The notes beneath the pieces were generated by a model. That model saw nothing but the letters and a program-made list of their open reading frames with translations, searched no databases and had not been told where the DNA came from. This document shows, piece by piece, positions 40,059 to 50,975 of a stretch of 64,000 nucleotides of DNA. The position numbers were made by a program, and so were the translations under genes. Source of the DNA: Asaia bogorensis (GTDB lineage: Bacteria; Pseudomonadota; Alphaproteobacteria; CACIAM-22H2); NCBI GenBank assembly GCA_945901855.1, contig CAMDLT010000007.1, positions 48,165-112,164 on the forward strand, given 5' to 3'. The stretch's first letter is position 1. Every line of letters begins with the position of its first letter.

Positions 40059-40889
40059 CTACTTCCTGTCCGGTTTGGCTTTGGGAAGCGACTCGTCCGC
40101 GTAGGTAGTCCGTTCGAGCTGACAATCCGTCGAGCCCGGCAGACCGAGGTAGTCCGTCATGATTTGGTAAACCGCCATTTCGACGACGGACCTCACGCCG
40201 AGTTGGAGCGGTTCGTTTTGAATGCGCCCCGCATCGAACTCGACGAGTCTTGAGCCGAAGAAACGAAAGACGTTCGCTTCGACCTCATAGCCAAAAATCT
40301 GTTTCTGGAGCGAGCTGACGTAGCGCACGTCGAAGCTCTGCGAATTGACGACCCGCACGTCGAGGCCGACATTGATGATGACGGTGCGTACCCCGCCGCC
40401 CACACCGCCGACGGATAAACGCACGCCTTCGCTTACGATGTTGTAGTTGAGCTCGGTGAGCGCACCCATGACCACGAAATTGCTCGACCGGATGGGCGCG
40501 TTGGTCTGCGCGGGCGCTAGTGCAAGCTTCTGTTCGACCATCCTCGCTTCGGCAAGCGGAATGCGAAGATCGAAGCGTTCGACCAGGTTGACGCGTCGCG
40601 TTTTGTAGAACGCGCTCATCATCATCTCGGTAATTCCCTGCGAAAGGACCGAACCGTTGTTCGACCGGTCGACCTGGCCGGTCTTGTCGGCGATTTCGCC
40701 GATCGTGAAGATCGGCAAGGTCGTGGCCGGCAAGGTTGCCAGCGTCGCAAGGCACTGGGAGTAGGGGGTGTCGTTGTTCGTGACAGGCAGGCCGTAAGTC
40801 GGCCGCACGCCTTGTTTGGAGTAGAGGGTGTCGGCCGAGCAGGCGCCCAACGACAGGGCGGCAATAGCGACGAGGGGCAAGGTGCGCAC
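40059..40889 (-). CDS. CsgG/HfaB family outer-membrane lipoprotein
   Basis: GTG start, lipobox VRTLPLVAIAALSLGACSAD; FTIGEIADKTGQ...GSVLSQGITEMMMSAFYKTRRVNLVERFDLRIPLAEARM; SSNFVVMGALTELNYNI; RVVNSQSFDVRYVSSLQKQIFGYEVEANVFRF. Confidence 0.83.
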   Translation of the reverse strand: MRTLPLVAIAALSLGACSADTLYSKQGVRPTYGLPVTNNDTPYSQCLATLATLPATTLPIFTIGEIADKTGQVDRSNNGSVLSQGITEMMMSAFYKTRRVNLVERFDLRIPLAEARMVEQKLALAPAQTNAPIRSSNFVVMGALTELNYNIVSEGVRLSVGGVGGGVRTVIINVGLDVRVVNSQSFDVRYVSSLQKQIFGYEVEANVFRFFGSRLVEFDAGRIQNEPLQLGVRSVVEMAVYQIMTDYLGLPGSTDCQLERTTYADESLPKAKPDRK

Positions 40890-41196
40890 CTTAATCTCCA
40901 CTTGTTTTGGAAGCGGTGCCGGGGTTGGACCGATGTCCTTCCGTCGTTTGCGCGCTTCGTGTTTGGTGGAGCCAACATACGGAAAAACGCCGCAGCCACG
41001 AGCTTTCAAGCGGTCTGCTTTTCGGCGCAAACGGGGTGGTCTCTCGGGGTGCGTACATCCATTTGGGGGTGTGTGGATGCCGAATGCGCCGCTTACGATG
41101 TTGCTCAATAGATACTAAGGTTGCAGCTTGGTTGCGACTGCGCGCTGCGCGTCGTCGTGCAAGACAACGTTGTTCATTGCATGATCGGAAAGTAAA

Positions 41197-41910
41197 ATGG
41201 CTCAAGGTCGTCGGTTTATCATTGCAACGCGCAGATCCGATCTTGCGTGGGCGCTGCACCACGAAGTGACGCGCCAACGAGGCTGGAGTCTCGTCGCGAC
41301 CGTTGATCCGCTTTCATTCAAAGGAATGATTCTCGAGAAAATACAAGCTGATATTGTTCTTGTTGAAGCGAGCGACCTCATCTGGCTGTGGGACCATAGG
41401 CTGGCCGAGACCAGCGCGATGCTTGCAAAGCTGCTCGCGGTCGTCGTTCTGTCGGACCGCGAAATGTTGGACGTTGTCGTTCGGGTCAAGGCGGATTGCG
41501 GCCTTCTGCTGCGGGCCGAGTACGACGACCTGCCTGTCGATCTTTTGGATCTTGCGATTCGTGGCTACATGTCCGTTTCGCCGGAAATGCTGCGCCGCCT
41601 AGCGGGCGACCAGTTGCGTCTGGATATTGTCGGCGATCTGTCGCGCGAAGAGCTCGCCATACTCTCTTATGTCGGTGCGACGCTTTCGAACCGCCAGATC
41701 GCGGCGGCGAGCGGCTTGTTGGAGAGTCGCGTCAAAACGCTCGTGCGCCTTGTGATGCGCAAGCTCCGGCTTCAGAACCGTACCGGCGTTGCCGTATTTG
41801 CGACCGTAAATCGGCTTGTTGCGCAGGCAGCGGTGGCGGCCCTACCCAAAAAGAGTGTTTTACAAAGCGCGATTTTGGACAAAAGCGAGGCAGAGGAGTT
41901 CACACCGTAA
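41197..41910 (+). CDS. LuxR-type HTH transcriptional regulator
   Basis: C-terminal LSREELAILSYVGATLSNRQIAAASGLLESRVKTLVRLVMRKLRLQNRTGVAVFA. Confidence 0.75.
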   Translation: MAQGRRFIIATRRSDLAWALHHEVTRQRGWSLVATVDPLSFKGMILEKIQADIVLVEASDLIWLWDHRLAETSAMLAKLLAVVVLSDREMLDVVVRVKADCGLLLRAEYDDLPVDLLDLAIRGYMSVSPEMLRRLAGDQLRLDIVGDLSREELAILSYVGATLSNRQIAAASGLLESRVKTLVRLVMRKLRLQNRTGVAVFATVNRLVAQAAVAALPKKSVLQSAILDKSEAEEFTP

Positions 41911-41971
41911 GTTCCCTCGCTTGCCGCTGGCTTTGCCGTACACTCTTTCGTTCACCAATAGGAGACACAAT

Positions 41972-42496
41972 ATGGCTCTCGCGATCAGTCCGCGCCTTGC
42001 GCTCGGAAGTTTGTTGATGGGGACGTTTCTGGCGATGTCTGGCGTCGGCACCGCCAATGCCCAGCTTGGAAATCAGCCGTATCAGCCCGGCGGCGTCGGA
42101 CTGAGCACGGCCGCGCGCCAAGCAATCTACAACAGCCGCGTTCTGGGCACGCAGCCGCGTAATCTGCAGCGCGGATCGGATGGATCGCTTCTCGACGTTG
42201 CGCGCGACGGGAATCAGGCTTTTGCGCGCATCGCTGGAACCGGCACGCTCGCACAAGTTGCGCGTGCAGGTTCCGGATGGGCCACCGGTCTTGGAACGGG
42301 GCTTGGTTGGAGCAACCTTGGCGGCGGCGGGCTGGCTTCGGGGTACGGGCGAAGCGGCGCTTCATCCGAGAGCATCATGCAATGGATATCGATGCTGAGT
42401 TTTGTCGGCTCCGGTGTTCGCGTCCGTGCGTTGCCGTTTGGGTCGAATGGCGGAACGCCATTGGACGCGTGGATCGGGCTGCCCGACGGCGAATGA
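41972..42496 (+). CDS. Hypothetical exported protein
   Basis: Signal peptide MALAISPRLALGSLLMGTFLAMSGVGTANA; Gly-rich central segment. Confidence 0.6.
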   Translation: MALAISPRLALGSLLMGTFLAMSGVGTANAQLGNQPYQPGGVGLSTAARQAIYNSRVLGTQPRNLQRGSDGSLLDVARDGNQAFARIAGTGTLAQVARAGSGWATGLGTGLGWSNLGGGGLASGYGRSGASSESIMQWISMLSFVGSGVRVRALPFGSNGGTPLDAWIGLPDGE

Positions 42497-42604
42497 AGCA
42501 TCGATGCCTCTGAACTCGGCGCGCCCGGAACGGCGCCTCGACAATAAAATTTTAGGATCTAAAGACTGATTTCGGCGGTTTGGCGGCGCCGATGAAGGCG
42601 GGCT

Positions 42605-43282
42605 TTAAGCCCGCGCCGCCACAGCTTCGGACGTGATGTCGGCGGCAATGCCGTTCTGGAGAGCCCAGATTGCGGCCTGAGTCCGATTTTGCGCATTGAT
42701 CTTTTTCAACACGCCTTTCAGATGCATCTTCACCGTTCCCTCGGTGATCTGCAGGCGATTGGCGATCGCCTTGTTTGAATGGCCGTTAACCAGACAGGCC
42801 AGGATCTCGGTTTCTCTTGCCGATAGGATCCGCCCGCTGTCCGAAGCGCCATTGGTCTGCGCCGTGAACCGGTTGTTGATCAGAAGATGCGCAAGGTCGG
42901 TCGGGAAGACCTTTTCCCCCATCAGCACCAGGCTGAGCGACTGCTTTAGCGCGTCCGTGGACATGTCTTTCAGAAGATAGCCATCGATGCCGGCCGTCAG
43001 TGCGCCGACCAGGCGCGGGATGGCGATCGTGTCGGTCAACATGACCACGCGCGGCGGCATCGCACTCACGCGCACGTTCTCCATCAGCTCCGGCAGGACT
43101 TCCCCGTAGCCGTTGGTATCGATGATAACGATGCCCGGCGACTGAACGGCGATCTGTTCGACGCCGTCGGCAAACGAGGATGCTTCGAACATCACATAGA
43201 ACGGCGAGCCATCGAGGATGCGGCGCAGCCCTTCCCGAAACAGCTGATTGCGATCGATGTGAAGGATTGGGGTTCTATCCAC
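42605..43282 (-). CDS. NarL/FixJ-type response regulator
   Basis: LHIDRNQLFREGLRRIL receiver; IVIIDTNGYGE; LSARETEILACLVNGHSNKAIANRLQITEGTVKMHLKGVLKKINAQNRTQAAIWA. Confidence 0.9.
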   Translation of the reverse strand: MDRTPILHIDRNQLFREGLRRILDGSPFYVMFEASSFADGVEQIAVQSPGIVIIDTNGYGEVLPELMENVRVSAMPPRVVMLTDTIAIPRLVGALTAGIDGYLLKDMSTDALKQSLSLVLMGEKVFPTDLAHLLINNRFTAQTNGASDSGRILSARETEILACLVNGHSNKAIANRLQITEGTVKMHLKGVLKKINAQNRTQAAIWALQNGIAADITSEAVAARA

Positions 43283-43854
43283 TGTGATGCTCCCGTTCGA
43301 GTTTTCCGATGGCGTCGTTCGATCCGAAATTGCAGATGCCGAAGTGGCGTATCGGATCGAATTGATACGGACGAGCGTACCAAGAGCGCATTTGAAAACC
43401 TAAAGAGCGTCCGGTCCGATTCGAAGGCAAAAGAATTCCCGATCGGTTCGGTCGGCTCGAAAGTAGTGACCCGTTCGGATGGTCGCTCAAAACAGAACGG
43501 AGTTTCTTCGGCGATGCGAACGGCGCGGGGGCGGCGTTATTTCGGCTGCAACCGAAGGCGCCCTTGTTCAATTCGGACTCGGGAGACGATGTTGGTCGTA
43601 AAAACTGCAATTTTTGACGAGTAGTTGGCATTGCCTGTCGATCCAATATGTTCAACGCAGTTTTGTGCACAGATGAGTGAAAATCGCATCGTTCGACAGC
43701 GCTGTAGTCGTTCGCGAACGTAAGTTGCACGCGGCAAACTTTTATGAGGTGGTGCAAGATATCGAAGGCTGGCGACGCTCTATCAGCGTCGGAAAATACT
43801 CATCAAATCCGCCGCAAAAAATGCGGCATCTAAAAGCAAATTCGTGCTTGCCCG

Positions 43855-44313
43855 ATGGATCGCGTTATCGTCGACAAATCTCCGTCCCATCCATCGACAA
43901 ATTTTGTCACCCGTGTTTCGGGCTTGGGCTGCGTACATTCCGAGTCTCTCGAATGCGCGCGCGCCTGCGCCATCTTTTGCCGCGGTTCGAGCGTCGAGGA
44001 GCTATTTGCGGACGTTCGCGCACGCACCGAAGAGGAATGTGCCATGCTCAAAGCCGTTGCGTCGTTTCGAGGGTTCGGGGTTGCCGCCAAAGATGGCGGT
44101 TTCGGCACGGTGTGCTATTTCCTCGTCGACTACAGCACTTGGAACGCGTGCTGGATGGTTGTCGAGATTGGAAAGCGGCCGACGGGAAGAAAAGTGCTGC
44201 TTCGCCCGTCGAGCGTTTTGTCCGTCGAGCATTCCAAGCGAAAGATCAATGTCGCGCTGACCAAAGCGCAGGTGCTGCAAAGTCCCGACATTCGGGTCTG
44301 CCACTTGATCTGA
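43855..44313 (+). CDS. PRC-barrel-like small protein
   Basis: CYFLVDYSTWNACWMVVEIGKRPTGRKVLLRPSSVLSVEHSKRKINVALTKAQVLQSPDI resembles PRC-barrel sequence; start uncertain. Confidence 0.55.
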   Translation: MDRVIVDKSPSHPSTNFVTRVSGLGCVHSESLECARACAIFCRGSSVEELFADVRARTEEECAMLKAVASFRGFGVAAKDGGFGTVCYFLVDYSTWNACWMVVEIGKRPTGRKVLLRPSSVLSVEHSKRKINVALTKAQVLQSPDIRVCHLI

Positions 44314-44340
44314 AGGCTCGCTGACGACGGATGGGTTGCG

Positions 44341-45297
44341 CTATTTTTTGCCGGCCAGGCGTTCGCCGATCAGTCCGTGCGGGCGCCATACAAGCATTGC
44401 GGCCAAAAGCACGCCCACCAAGACGATCTGCAAAGCTGCCGCGCGTGCCTGCTCGGCCGGCGGCACGAGTTCGCGCAGGCCGTTGCCAGCGCTCGTCCAA
44501 ACAAACCACACCACGAGCGCGCCCAGCACTGCGCCGCGATTGTTGCCAGCGCCGCCCACGATCAGCATCGTCCAGAGCTGGAAGGTCAGGATCGGCAGAA
44601 AATCTTCGGGCGCGATGTAGCCGACAAAATGCGCGTAAAGCGCGCCGCCGAGCCCCATGATGGCGCCGCCGATCGCAAACGATTGCAGTCGGAAGACAAA
44701 GGCGCGTTTGCCCGCCGCTTCGGCGGCGGTCTCGTCTTCGCGGATCGCGCGCAAGACGCGTCCCCAGGGGCTGGCGGTTAGGCGCTGCAAGGCGAAATAG
44801 ACAGTGCCGAGCACGCCAAGCGCGATCGCTAGATACAAGATGTTGAAGGCGAGCGAGCCGTCGAGTTGGGCGTCGAAGGGCTTGGGTACGAACTGGATGC
44901 CGAAGGGCCCGCCGGTAAGCTTTTGCGCATTGAGTGCCACGAGTTGGATCACCACCGCCACGCCGAACGTGGCGATCGCCAGATAGTCGTGGCGCAGCCG
45001 CAATGCGGCAATGCCGACCAACGTCGCAACCAGCCCCGCTGCCGCCGCGCCGCCGATCCAACCGACAAGGATGGGCAAGCCCCAGCCGACAACGCGCACG
45101 GCGCCGACGCCCGAGTCCGGCGGCGTCGTCAGCAGCGCCGATGCATAGGCGCCCACCGCCACGAACCCGGCAACCCCCACATTGAACAGCCCCGTGAAGC
45201 CCCATTGCAGATTGAGCCCCAGCGCCATCGTTGCGAAAATCGAGGCGAAAACCAGAAAGAACACCGCGTAAGAAATTGCCGGCAGAAAATCGCTCAT
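44341..45297 (-). CDS. Branched-chain amino acid ABC transporter permease (LivM-like)
   Basis: ALGLNLQWGFTGLFNVGVAGFVAVGAYASALL; GRVLRAIREDETAAEAAG. Confidence 0.92.
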   Translation of the reverse strand: MSDFLPAISYAVFFLVFASIFATMALGLNLQWGFTGLFNVGVAGFVAVGAYASALLTTPPDSGVGAVRVVGWGLPILVGWIGGAAAAGLVATLVGIAALRLRHDYLAIATFGVAVVIQLVALNAQKLTGGPFGIQFVPKPFDAQLDGSLAFNILYLAIALGVLGTVYFALQRLTASPWGRVLRAIREDETAAEAAGKRAFVFRLQSFAIGGAIMGLGGALYAHFVGYIAPEDFLPILTFQLWTMLIVGGAGNNRGAVLGALVVWFVWTSAGNGLRELVPPAEQARAAALQIVLVGVLLAAMLVWRPHGLIGERLAGKK

Positions 45298-46223
45298 TTT
45301 GCGCGCTCCGAAAACAGGCCTTGCGGACGCACGAGCAGGATGGCGATCAGCACGCCGAACGCCGCCGCCGCCCGATATTCGGCGCCGATCAGCGGCACGG
45401 CAGCGCTTTCGGCAAGGCCCACGATCAGGCCGCCGATCACGGCCCCCGGCACGCTGCCGATCCCGCCCAGGATGGCGGCGGCAAACAGCGGCAGCAGCAG
45501 ATCGAACCCGATCTGCGGTCGCAGTTGGCCGACCAGCCCCGCGAACGTACCCGCCACGGCCGCAAGGATCGCGCCCAAAATCCAGGTCCAACGCAGCACC
45601 GACGCGACGTCGATGCCCGTCACGCGCGCAAGTGCCGGGTTGTGCGCGACCGCGCGCATCGAGCGGCCCAACGTCGTGCGTTGTAAAAACAGATGCAAGG
45701 CGACGACAAGCGCCAGCGTCAGGCCCAGCACGAACATCTGGTCGGGCGTGACGCGCAGCCCGCCGCCCACGTCGCGCGGTACGAGATGGATCGCGATCTG
45801 CAACTCGCGCGTATAGTAGGCGGGCAAGGCGCCGTAGATGAACTGCAGCAGATTGCGCAGCGCGAGCGCCGCACCGAAACTGGCGATCGTCAGCACGATG
45901 GCGCTGCCATGCGCCGACAGCCGGTCGAACAGCAGCCGGTCGAGCGCAAGCGCGATCGCCGCCGTCGCGATGGCGCCGGCTACCAGCGCTGCCAACAACT
46001 GCCAGCCGAACGAAAACGGCCCGAGCGGCGCCATTGCGCCCCCGCCGCCCAGCGCCACGAAGAAGCCCATAAAGGTCAGGGCAAGATAGGCCCCCCACGC
46101 GATGAATTCGCCGTGCGCGAAATTGGCAAAGCGCAGCAGCGAATACGCCATCGTGAGCCCGACGGCGCCAAGCGCGATGGTGGAGCCAACGATTAAACCG
46201 TCGGCGACGATCTGCAAAATCAT
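45294..46223 (-). CDS. Branched-chain amino acid ABC transporter permease (LivH-like)
   Basis: ILQIVADGLIVGSTIALGAVGLTMAYSLLRFANFAHGEFIAWGAYLAL. Confidence 0.92.
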   Translation of the reverse strand: MILQIVADGLIVGSTIALGAVGLTMAYSLLRFANFAHGEFIAWGAYLALTFMGFFVALGGGGAMAPLGPFSFGWQLLAALVAGAIATAAIALALDRLLFDRLSAHGSAIVLTIASFGAALALRNLLQFIYGALPAYYTRELQIAIHLVPRDVGGGLRVTPDQMFVLGLTLALVVALHLFLQRTTLGRSMRAVAHNPALARVTGIDVASVLRWTWILGAILAAVAGTFAGLVGQLRPQIGFDLLLPLFAAAILGGIGSVPGAVIGGLIVGLAESAAVPLIGAEYRAAAAFGVLIAILLVRPQGLFSERAK

Positions 46224-46944
46224 GGCGCCACCGCTTCGGCTGCCGGAAAAAACAACTTTTCGAGCACGCCGGGTTCCTTGAGCGTGCTCGCCGCCGCAAC
46301 GATACGTTCGCGCCCCTCGACCAGCACGGCCGCGCGCGAGGCGACGGCCAATGCCGCCTTGACGTTCTGTTCGACCAGCAGAATGCCGACGCCGCCCGCA
46401 GCGATCTCGACCAGTTTGGAAAACGCGTGCCCAACTAATTTGGGCGACAGTCCTGCCGACGGCTCGTCGAGGATCAGCACGCGCGGATTGGGCACCAGGG
46501 CGCGCGCCATCGCCAGCATCTGGCGCTGGCCGCCCGACAGCCGGCCGGCATCGATGCGGCGCGCTTGGGCGAGATCCGGGAACAGCGCATAGAGTTCGGG
46601 CAGGCGGCGCTTTGCCGGCACATGCGCAACGGCCGCCGCAAGCTCGAGATTTTCGGCAACCGTCAGCGGGGAAAAAATATTTTCGGTCTGCGGCACAAAG
46701 CCAAGGCCCGCGCGCGCCAGCAGGTGCGCAGGCGTACCCGCAATCTCGCGGCCTTCGAGCCGCACGCTGCCCGAAAACACCGGCACCAAGCCCGCCACCG
46801 CTTTGACGAGCGTCGATTTGCCCGCGCCGTTCGGCCCCAAAATGGCGAGAATTTCGCCCGCCAACAGTGCGAGCGACGCGCCGCGCACGATCGCAAGACC
46901 CGGCTCGTAACCTGCTTCGAGCTTCGAAATTTCGAGACACGCGG

Positions 46945-46948
<4 letters not shown>
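46220..46948 (-). CDS. Branched-chain amino acid ABC transporter ATPase (LivF-like)
   Basis: ILGPNGAGKSTLVKAVAGL; LSGGQRQMLAMARALVPNPRVLILDEPSAGLSPKLV. Confidence 0.92.
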
Positions 46949-47703
<755 letters not shown>

Positions 47704-47760
47704 GGACCCGACTATCGGCGCTGGGGGGAGAGAACGTTGCGCGCCTTGGCAAAATAGAGC

Positions 47761-48144
47761 ATGAAGGTTCGCGCATCCGCAAGACCGCGAACGGAGACCG
47801 GACCCGTGGGCGACGATACTTTCGAACTGTTCGATTTGCGCGTCGAGGTCGTCGTACCCGACGGCGGCGCCGTCTATTGCGGCGCCAAACCGGGCGACCA
47901 TTTCGAACTGCGCGGCGAGATGCTGCATCTGCCGCCGGGCCAAGGTTTTTCGATCTATTCGCTGGGCGCTTTGCTGCCGCTGCTGGCGGCTAAGCAGCGC
48001 CCCACGCATCCAAACGACTGGATGACAAGCGATGCCGAGGTCGCTTGCCCGGATCCCAATTGCGCATCGCGGTTTCGCATTTCGCGCACCGGCACCCGGC
48101 GCTTCAGCCATGCCGCGACGACGGCCGTGAAGCGCGCGCCATGA
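47761..48144 (+). CDS. TIGR04076-like family protein
   Basis: LFDLRVEVV...CGAKPGDHFELRGEMLHLPPGQGFSIYSLGALLPLLAAKQR; CPDPNCASRFRISRTG. Confidence 0.7.
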   Translation: MKVRASARPRTETGPVGDDTFELFDLRVEVVVPDGGAVYCGAKPGDHFELRGEMLHLPPGQGFSIYSLGALLPLLAAKQRPTHPNDWMTSDAEVACPDPNCASRFRISRTGTRRFSHAATTAVKRAP

Positions 48145-49190
48145 CGGTCGAGCGTTTCGATCTGGCGCCGGGCTACGCGATTTCGCGCCTTCTGCGCGGC
48201 GGCTGGCAATTGGCGGGCGGCCACGGCCCGGTCGATGCCGAACGCGCGGTCGAAGACATGTTCGCGTTCGTCGATGCGGGCGTCACCGCCTTCGACTGCG
48301 CGGACATCTATACCGGCGTCGAGGAACTGATCGGCCTGTTCCGCCAACGCCTGCTGGCGCGGCGCGGAGCGCACGCGCTGGCAGCGCTCAAGATCCACAC
48401 GAAGTTTGTGCCGGACTGGGACGCGCTTGCGACGCTCGATGCGGCCTACGTTGCCGGAATCGTCGACCGGTCGCTCCAGCGTCTGGGGGCGGAACGGCTG
48501 GATCTGGTGCAGTTCCATTGGTGGAACTACGCGATCGCGCGCCATGTCGAAATTGCGGGCGTGCTGGCCGATCTGCAGCGCGCGGGCAAGATCGACCGGC
48601 TGGGGGCGACCAATTTCGACGCGCCGCATACAAAAGCCATGCTCGATGCGGGCGCGAAGATTGTCTCGATGCAGGCGCAGTATTCGCTGCTCGATGCACG
48701 CGCCGAAAACGCAATGATGGAGCTGTGCGCGCGCTCGGGCATGAAACTGCTGTGCTACGGCACGCTGGCAGGCGGATTTTTGTCGGAAGCCTGGCTCGGC
48801 AAACCCGAACCTGTCGATCTTTCCTACAATCGCAGCCTCGTCAAATACAAGCTGGTGATCGACGATTTCGGCGGCTGGGGGCTGTTCCAGGAAATGCTTG
48901 CGGCGTTGAAGGCGGTCGCCGACAAGCACGCAACGTCGATCGCGTGCGTCGCGGGTCGCTGGACGCTCGACCGGCCGCACGTGGCCGGCATCATCGTCGG
49001 CGCGCGCTATGCCGCGCATCTTGCCGACAATCTTGGCATCTTTGCGTTCCGGCTCGACGATGCCGACCGTGCCCGGATCGAAGCCGTGCGCTGCAAACGC
49101 CAAGGGCCGCTTGGCGATACGTTCGCGCTCGAACGCGACAAGGACGGTCCGCACGGGCGTATCATGAAATACAACCTCAACAAATCATGA
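48141..49190 (+). CDS. Aldo/keto reductase
   Basis: FDCADIYTGVEELIG; KIHTKFVPD; LDLVQFHWWNY; GRWTLDRPHVAGIIVGAR. Confidence 0.9.
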   Translation: MTVERFDLAPGYAISRLLRGGWQLAGGHGPVDAERAVEDMFAFVDAGVTAFDCADIYTGVEELIGLFRQRLLARRGAHALAALKIHTKFVPDWDALATLDAAYVAGIVDRSLQRLGAERLDLVQFHWWNYAIARHVEIAGVLADLQRAGKIDRLGATNFDAPHTKAMLDAGAKIVSMQAQYSLLDARAENAMMELCARSGMKLLCYGTLAGGFLSEAWLGKPEPVDLSYNRSLVKYKLVIDDFGGWGLFQEMLAALKAVADKHATSIACVAGRWTLDRPHVAGIIVGARYAAHLADNLGIFAFRLDDADRARIEAVRCKRQGPLGDTFALERDKDGPHGRIMKYNLNKS

Positions 49191-49600
49191 GCGGCATGCA
49201 GCCGGAATTCGAGCGTGCGCGGCGCGAAATCGTCGAACTGCACGATGCGTTCGCCGCCTGGATGGGGGCGGGCGCAGACGTGTTCCAACGATTCGAAGCG
49301 GCGTTTGCGCAAGATTTTTCGATGGTGGGGCCGGGCGCCAAGCGCCTGGATCGCGCGGGCGTGCTCGCGATGCTGGGGGGGCTGCGCGGCGCTTTCGGTG
49401 CGGGCTTTGGCATTCGAATTGACTCGTTCCACCCCCTGTCGGCCGGGCCTGGCTTCGTTGCAGTCGGCTACGACGAAATCCAGGTCGGCCGACCGGGACC
49501 GTCGCAGCGGCGTGCGAGCGCCTTGATGTGCCCGGATCCTGCCGGCCCCAATGGGCTGCGCTGGCTGGCGGTCCACGAAACCTGGATTGCGGACGCGTAA
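49187..49600 (+). CDS. SnoaL/DUF4440-like small protein
   Basis: REIVELHDAFAAWMGAGADVFQRFEAAFAQDFSMVGPGAKRLDRAGVLAML; ATGA overlap with AKR gene. Confidence 0.6.
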   Translation: MSGMQPEFERARREIVELHDAFAAWMGAGADVFQRFEAAFAQDFSMVGPGAKRLDRAGVLAMLGGLRGAFGAGFGIRIDSFHPLSAGPGFVAVGYDEIQVGRPGPSQRRASALMCPDPAGPNGLRWLAVHETWIADA

Positions 49601-49687
49601 AGCGGCTTGCCAAACGCCCATTCGCCCACCAAACTCCGCGTAAATCGCCGCATCTGTCTTTGGCCTGTTTTTGAAAGGAATCCCTCC

Positions 49688-50962
49688 GTGCGCTTGCTGT
49701 CGCTTCTTGCCGTTTCGGCTTTTGCCCTTGCCGCCCAGTTCCAGCCATCGCCCGTACTGGCGCAAGGCTGCGCGCACACGATTGGCATGGTCGTCTCGCT
49801 GACCGGGCCCGCAGGCCGCTTCGGGCAGGCGGCGTCGAAATCGGCGGAACTCGCGTTCAACGATCTCAACGCGGCCGGCGGCGTTGCGGGCTGCCGTTTG
49901 GCGCTCGATCTGCGTGACGCGCAAAGCCAAGGCTCGGTCGCCGTCGACCAAGCGCGCCAGCTGGTGGATCTGCGCCGCGTGCCTGCGATCATCGGCGGCA
50001 TCATTTCGTCGGTCTCGATCCCGATCCTCACCTCGGTCACGGCGCCTGCCGGTGTCGTGCAGATTTCGCCCGCATCGTCCTCGCCCACGCTTACGCGTAT
50101 CGCGCTCGAAGGCAACGCCAAGGGCGTGTTCTTCCGCACGATCACGTCGGATGCGCTGCAGGGCACGGCCGCCGCCAAATACGCGATGGACCAGGGCCTC
50201 AAGGAATTGGCGATCATCCATGTGAACAACGATTTCGGCGTCAATATGCTGGCCGAATTCAAGCGCGCCTACGAAGCGCTCGGCGGCAAGATCGTCAACA
50301 CGGTGCCCTACAACCCGAGCCAGCCCTCGTATGCGCCCGAAGTGACGGCCGCGATGCGCGGCAATCCGCCCGCCCTCTATCTGATCTCGTATCCGGGCGA
50401 CGGCACGACGATCGCGCGCACGTGGCTGCAGCAGGGCGGGGCGCAAACCTTCCTGCTCAACGACGGCATGAACAGCGCGGACTTTATCCGCGACGTCGGC
50501 CCGCGCTTCCTCAACAACGCGTTCGGTACGTCGTCGGGCACGGTACGCACGCCGTCGACCGAGTATTTCGCGACGGCCTATCCCGCCATGTCGGGCGGGT
50601 TCGATGCCAATGCGCCCGCCGCCGACCGCGCCTACGATGCGGCCGCCATTTTGGGCCTCGCCATTGCCAAGGCGGGCAAGGCAGAATCGGCGGCAATCCG
50701 CGATGCGGTGCGCGAAGTGACGGGGCCAGGCGGCGAGACGATCCATGCGGGCGCGGCCGAGTTCCGGCGCGCGCTGCAACTGTTGCGCGAAGGCAAGCGC
50801 ATCTCGTATGTCGGCGTGATCGGCCCCGTGACCTTCGATGCAAACGGCGATATTACGGGCCCGTTCCGCAAATGGCGCATCACGGACGGCAACATCGTGA
50901 CGGTCGGCGAAATGTCGACCAACGAAGTGCAGGACGTGCAGCGCCGCCTGCCGCCGCGCTAG
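49688..50962 (+). CDS. ABC transporter substrate-binding protein, Leu/Ile/Val type
   Basis: GTG start with signal peptide VRLLSLLAVSAFALAAQFQPSPVLAQ; IGMVVSLTGPAGRFGQAASKSAELAFNDLNAAGGVAG. Confidence 0.9.
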   Translation: MRLLSLLAVSAFALAAQFQPSPVLAQGCAHTIGMVVSLTGPAGRFGQAASKSAELAFNDLNAAGGVAGCRLALDLRDAQSQGSVAVDQARQLVDLRRVPAIIGGIISSVSIPILTSVTAPAGVVQISPASSSPTLTRIALEGNAKGVFFRTITSDALQGTAAAKYAMDQGLKELAIIHVNNDFGVNMLAEFKRAYEALGGKIVNTVPYNPSQPSYAPEVTAAMRGNPPALYLISYPGDGTTIARTWLQQGGAQTFLLNDGMNSADFIRDVGPRFLNNAFGTSSGTVRTPSTEYFATAYPAMSGGFDANAPAADRAYDAAAILGLAIAKAGKAESAAIRDAVREVTGPGGETIHAGAAEFRRALQLLREGKRISYVGVIGPVTFDANGDITGPFRKWRITDGNIVTVGEMSTNEVQDVQRRLPPR

Positions 50963-50975
50963 TCCGGTCCGACCA

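Noticed and set aside
38327-40108. Plus-strand 593-aa ORF across the CsgG-substrate region
   Set aside because: Arg/Gly/Asp-rich shadow ORF; the minus strand has signal peptides and coherent proteins
42599-42615. gcgggctttaagcccgc inverted repeat as a convergent terminator
   Set aside because: Short stem overlapping the response-regulator stop codon and no U-tract; too weak to call as a feature
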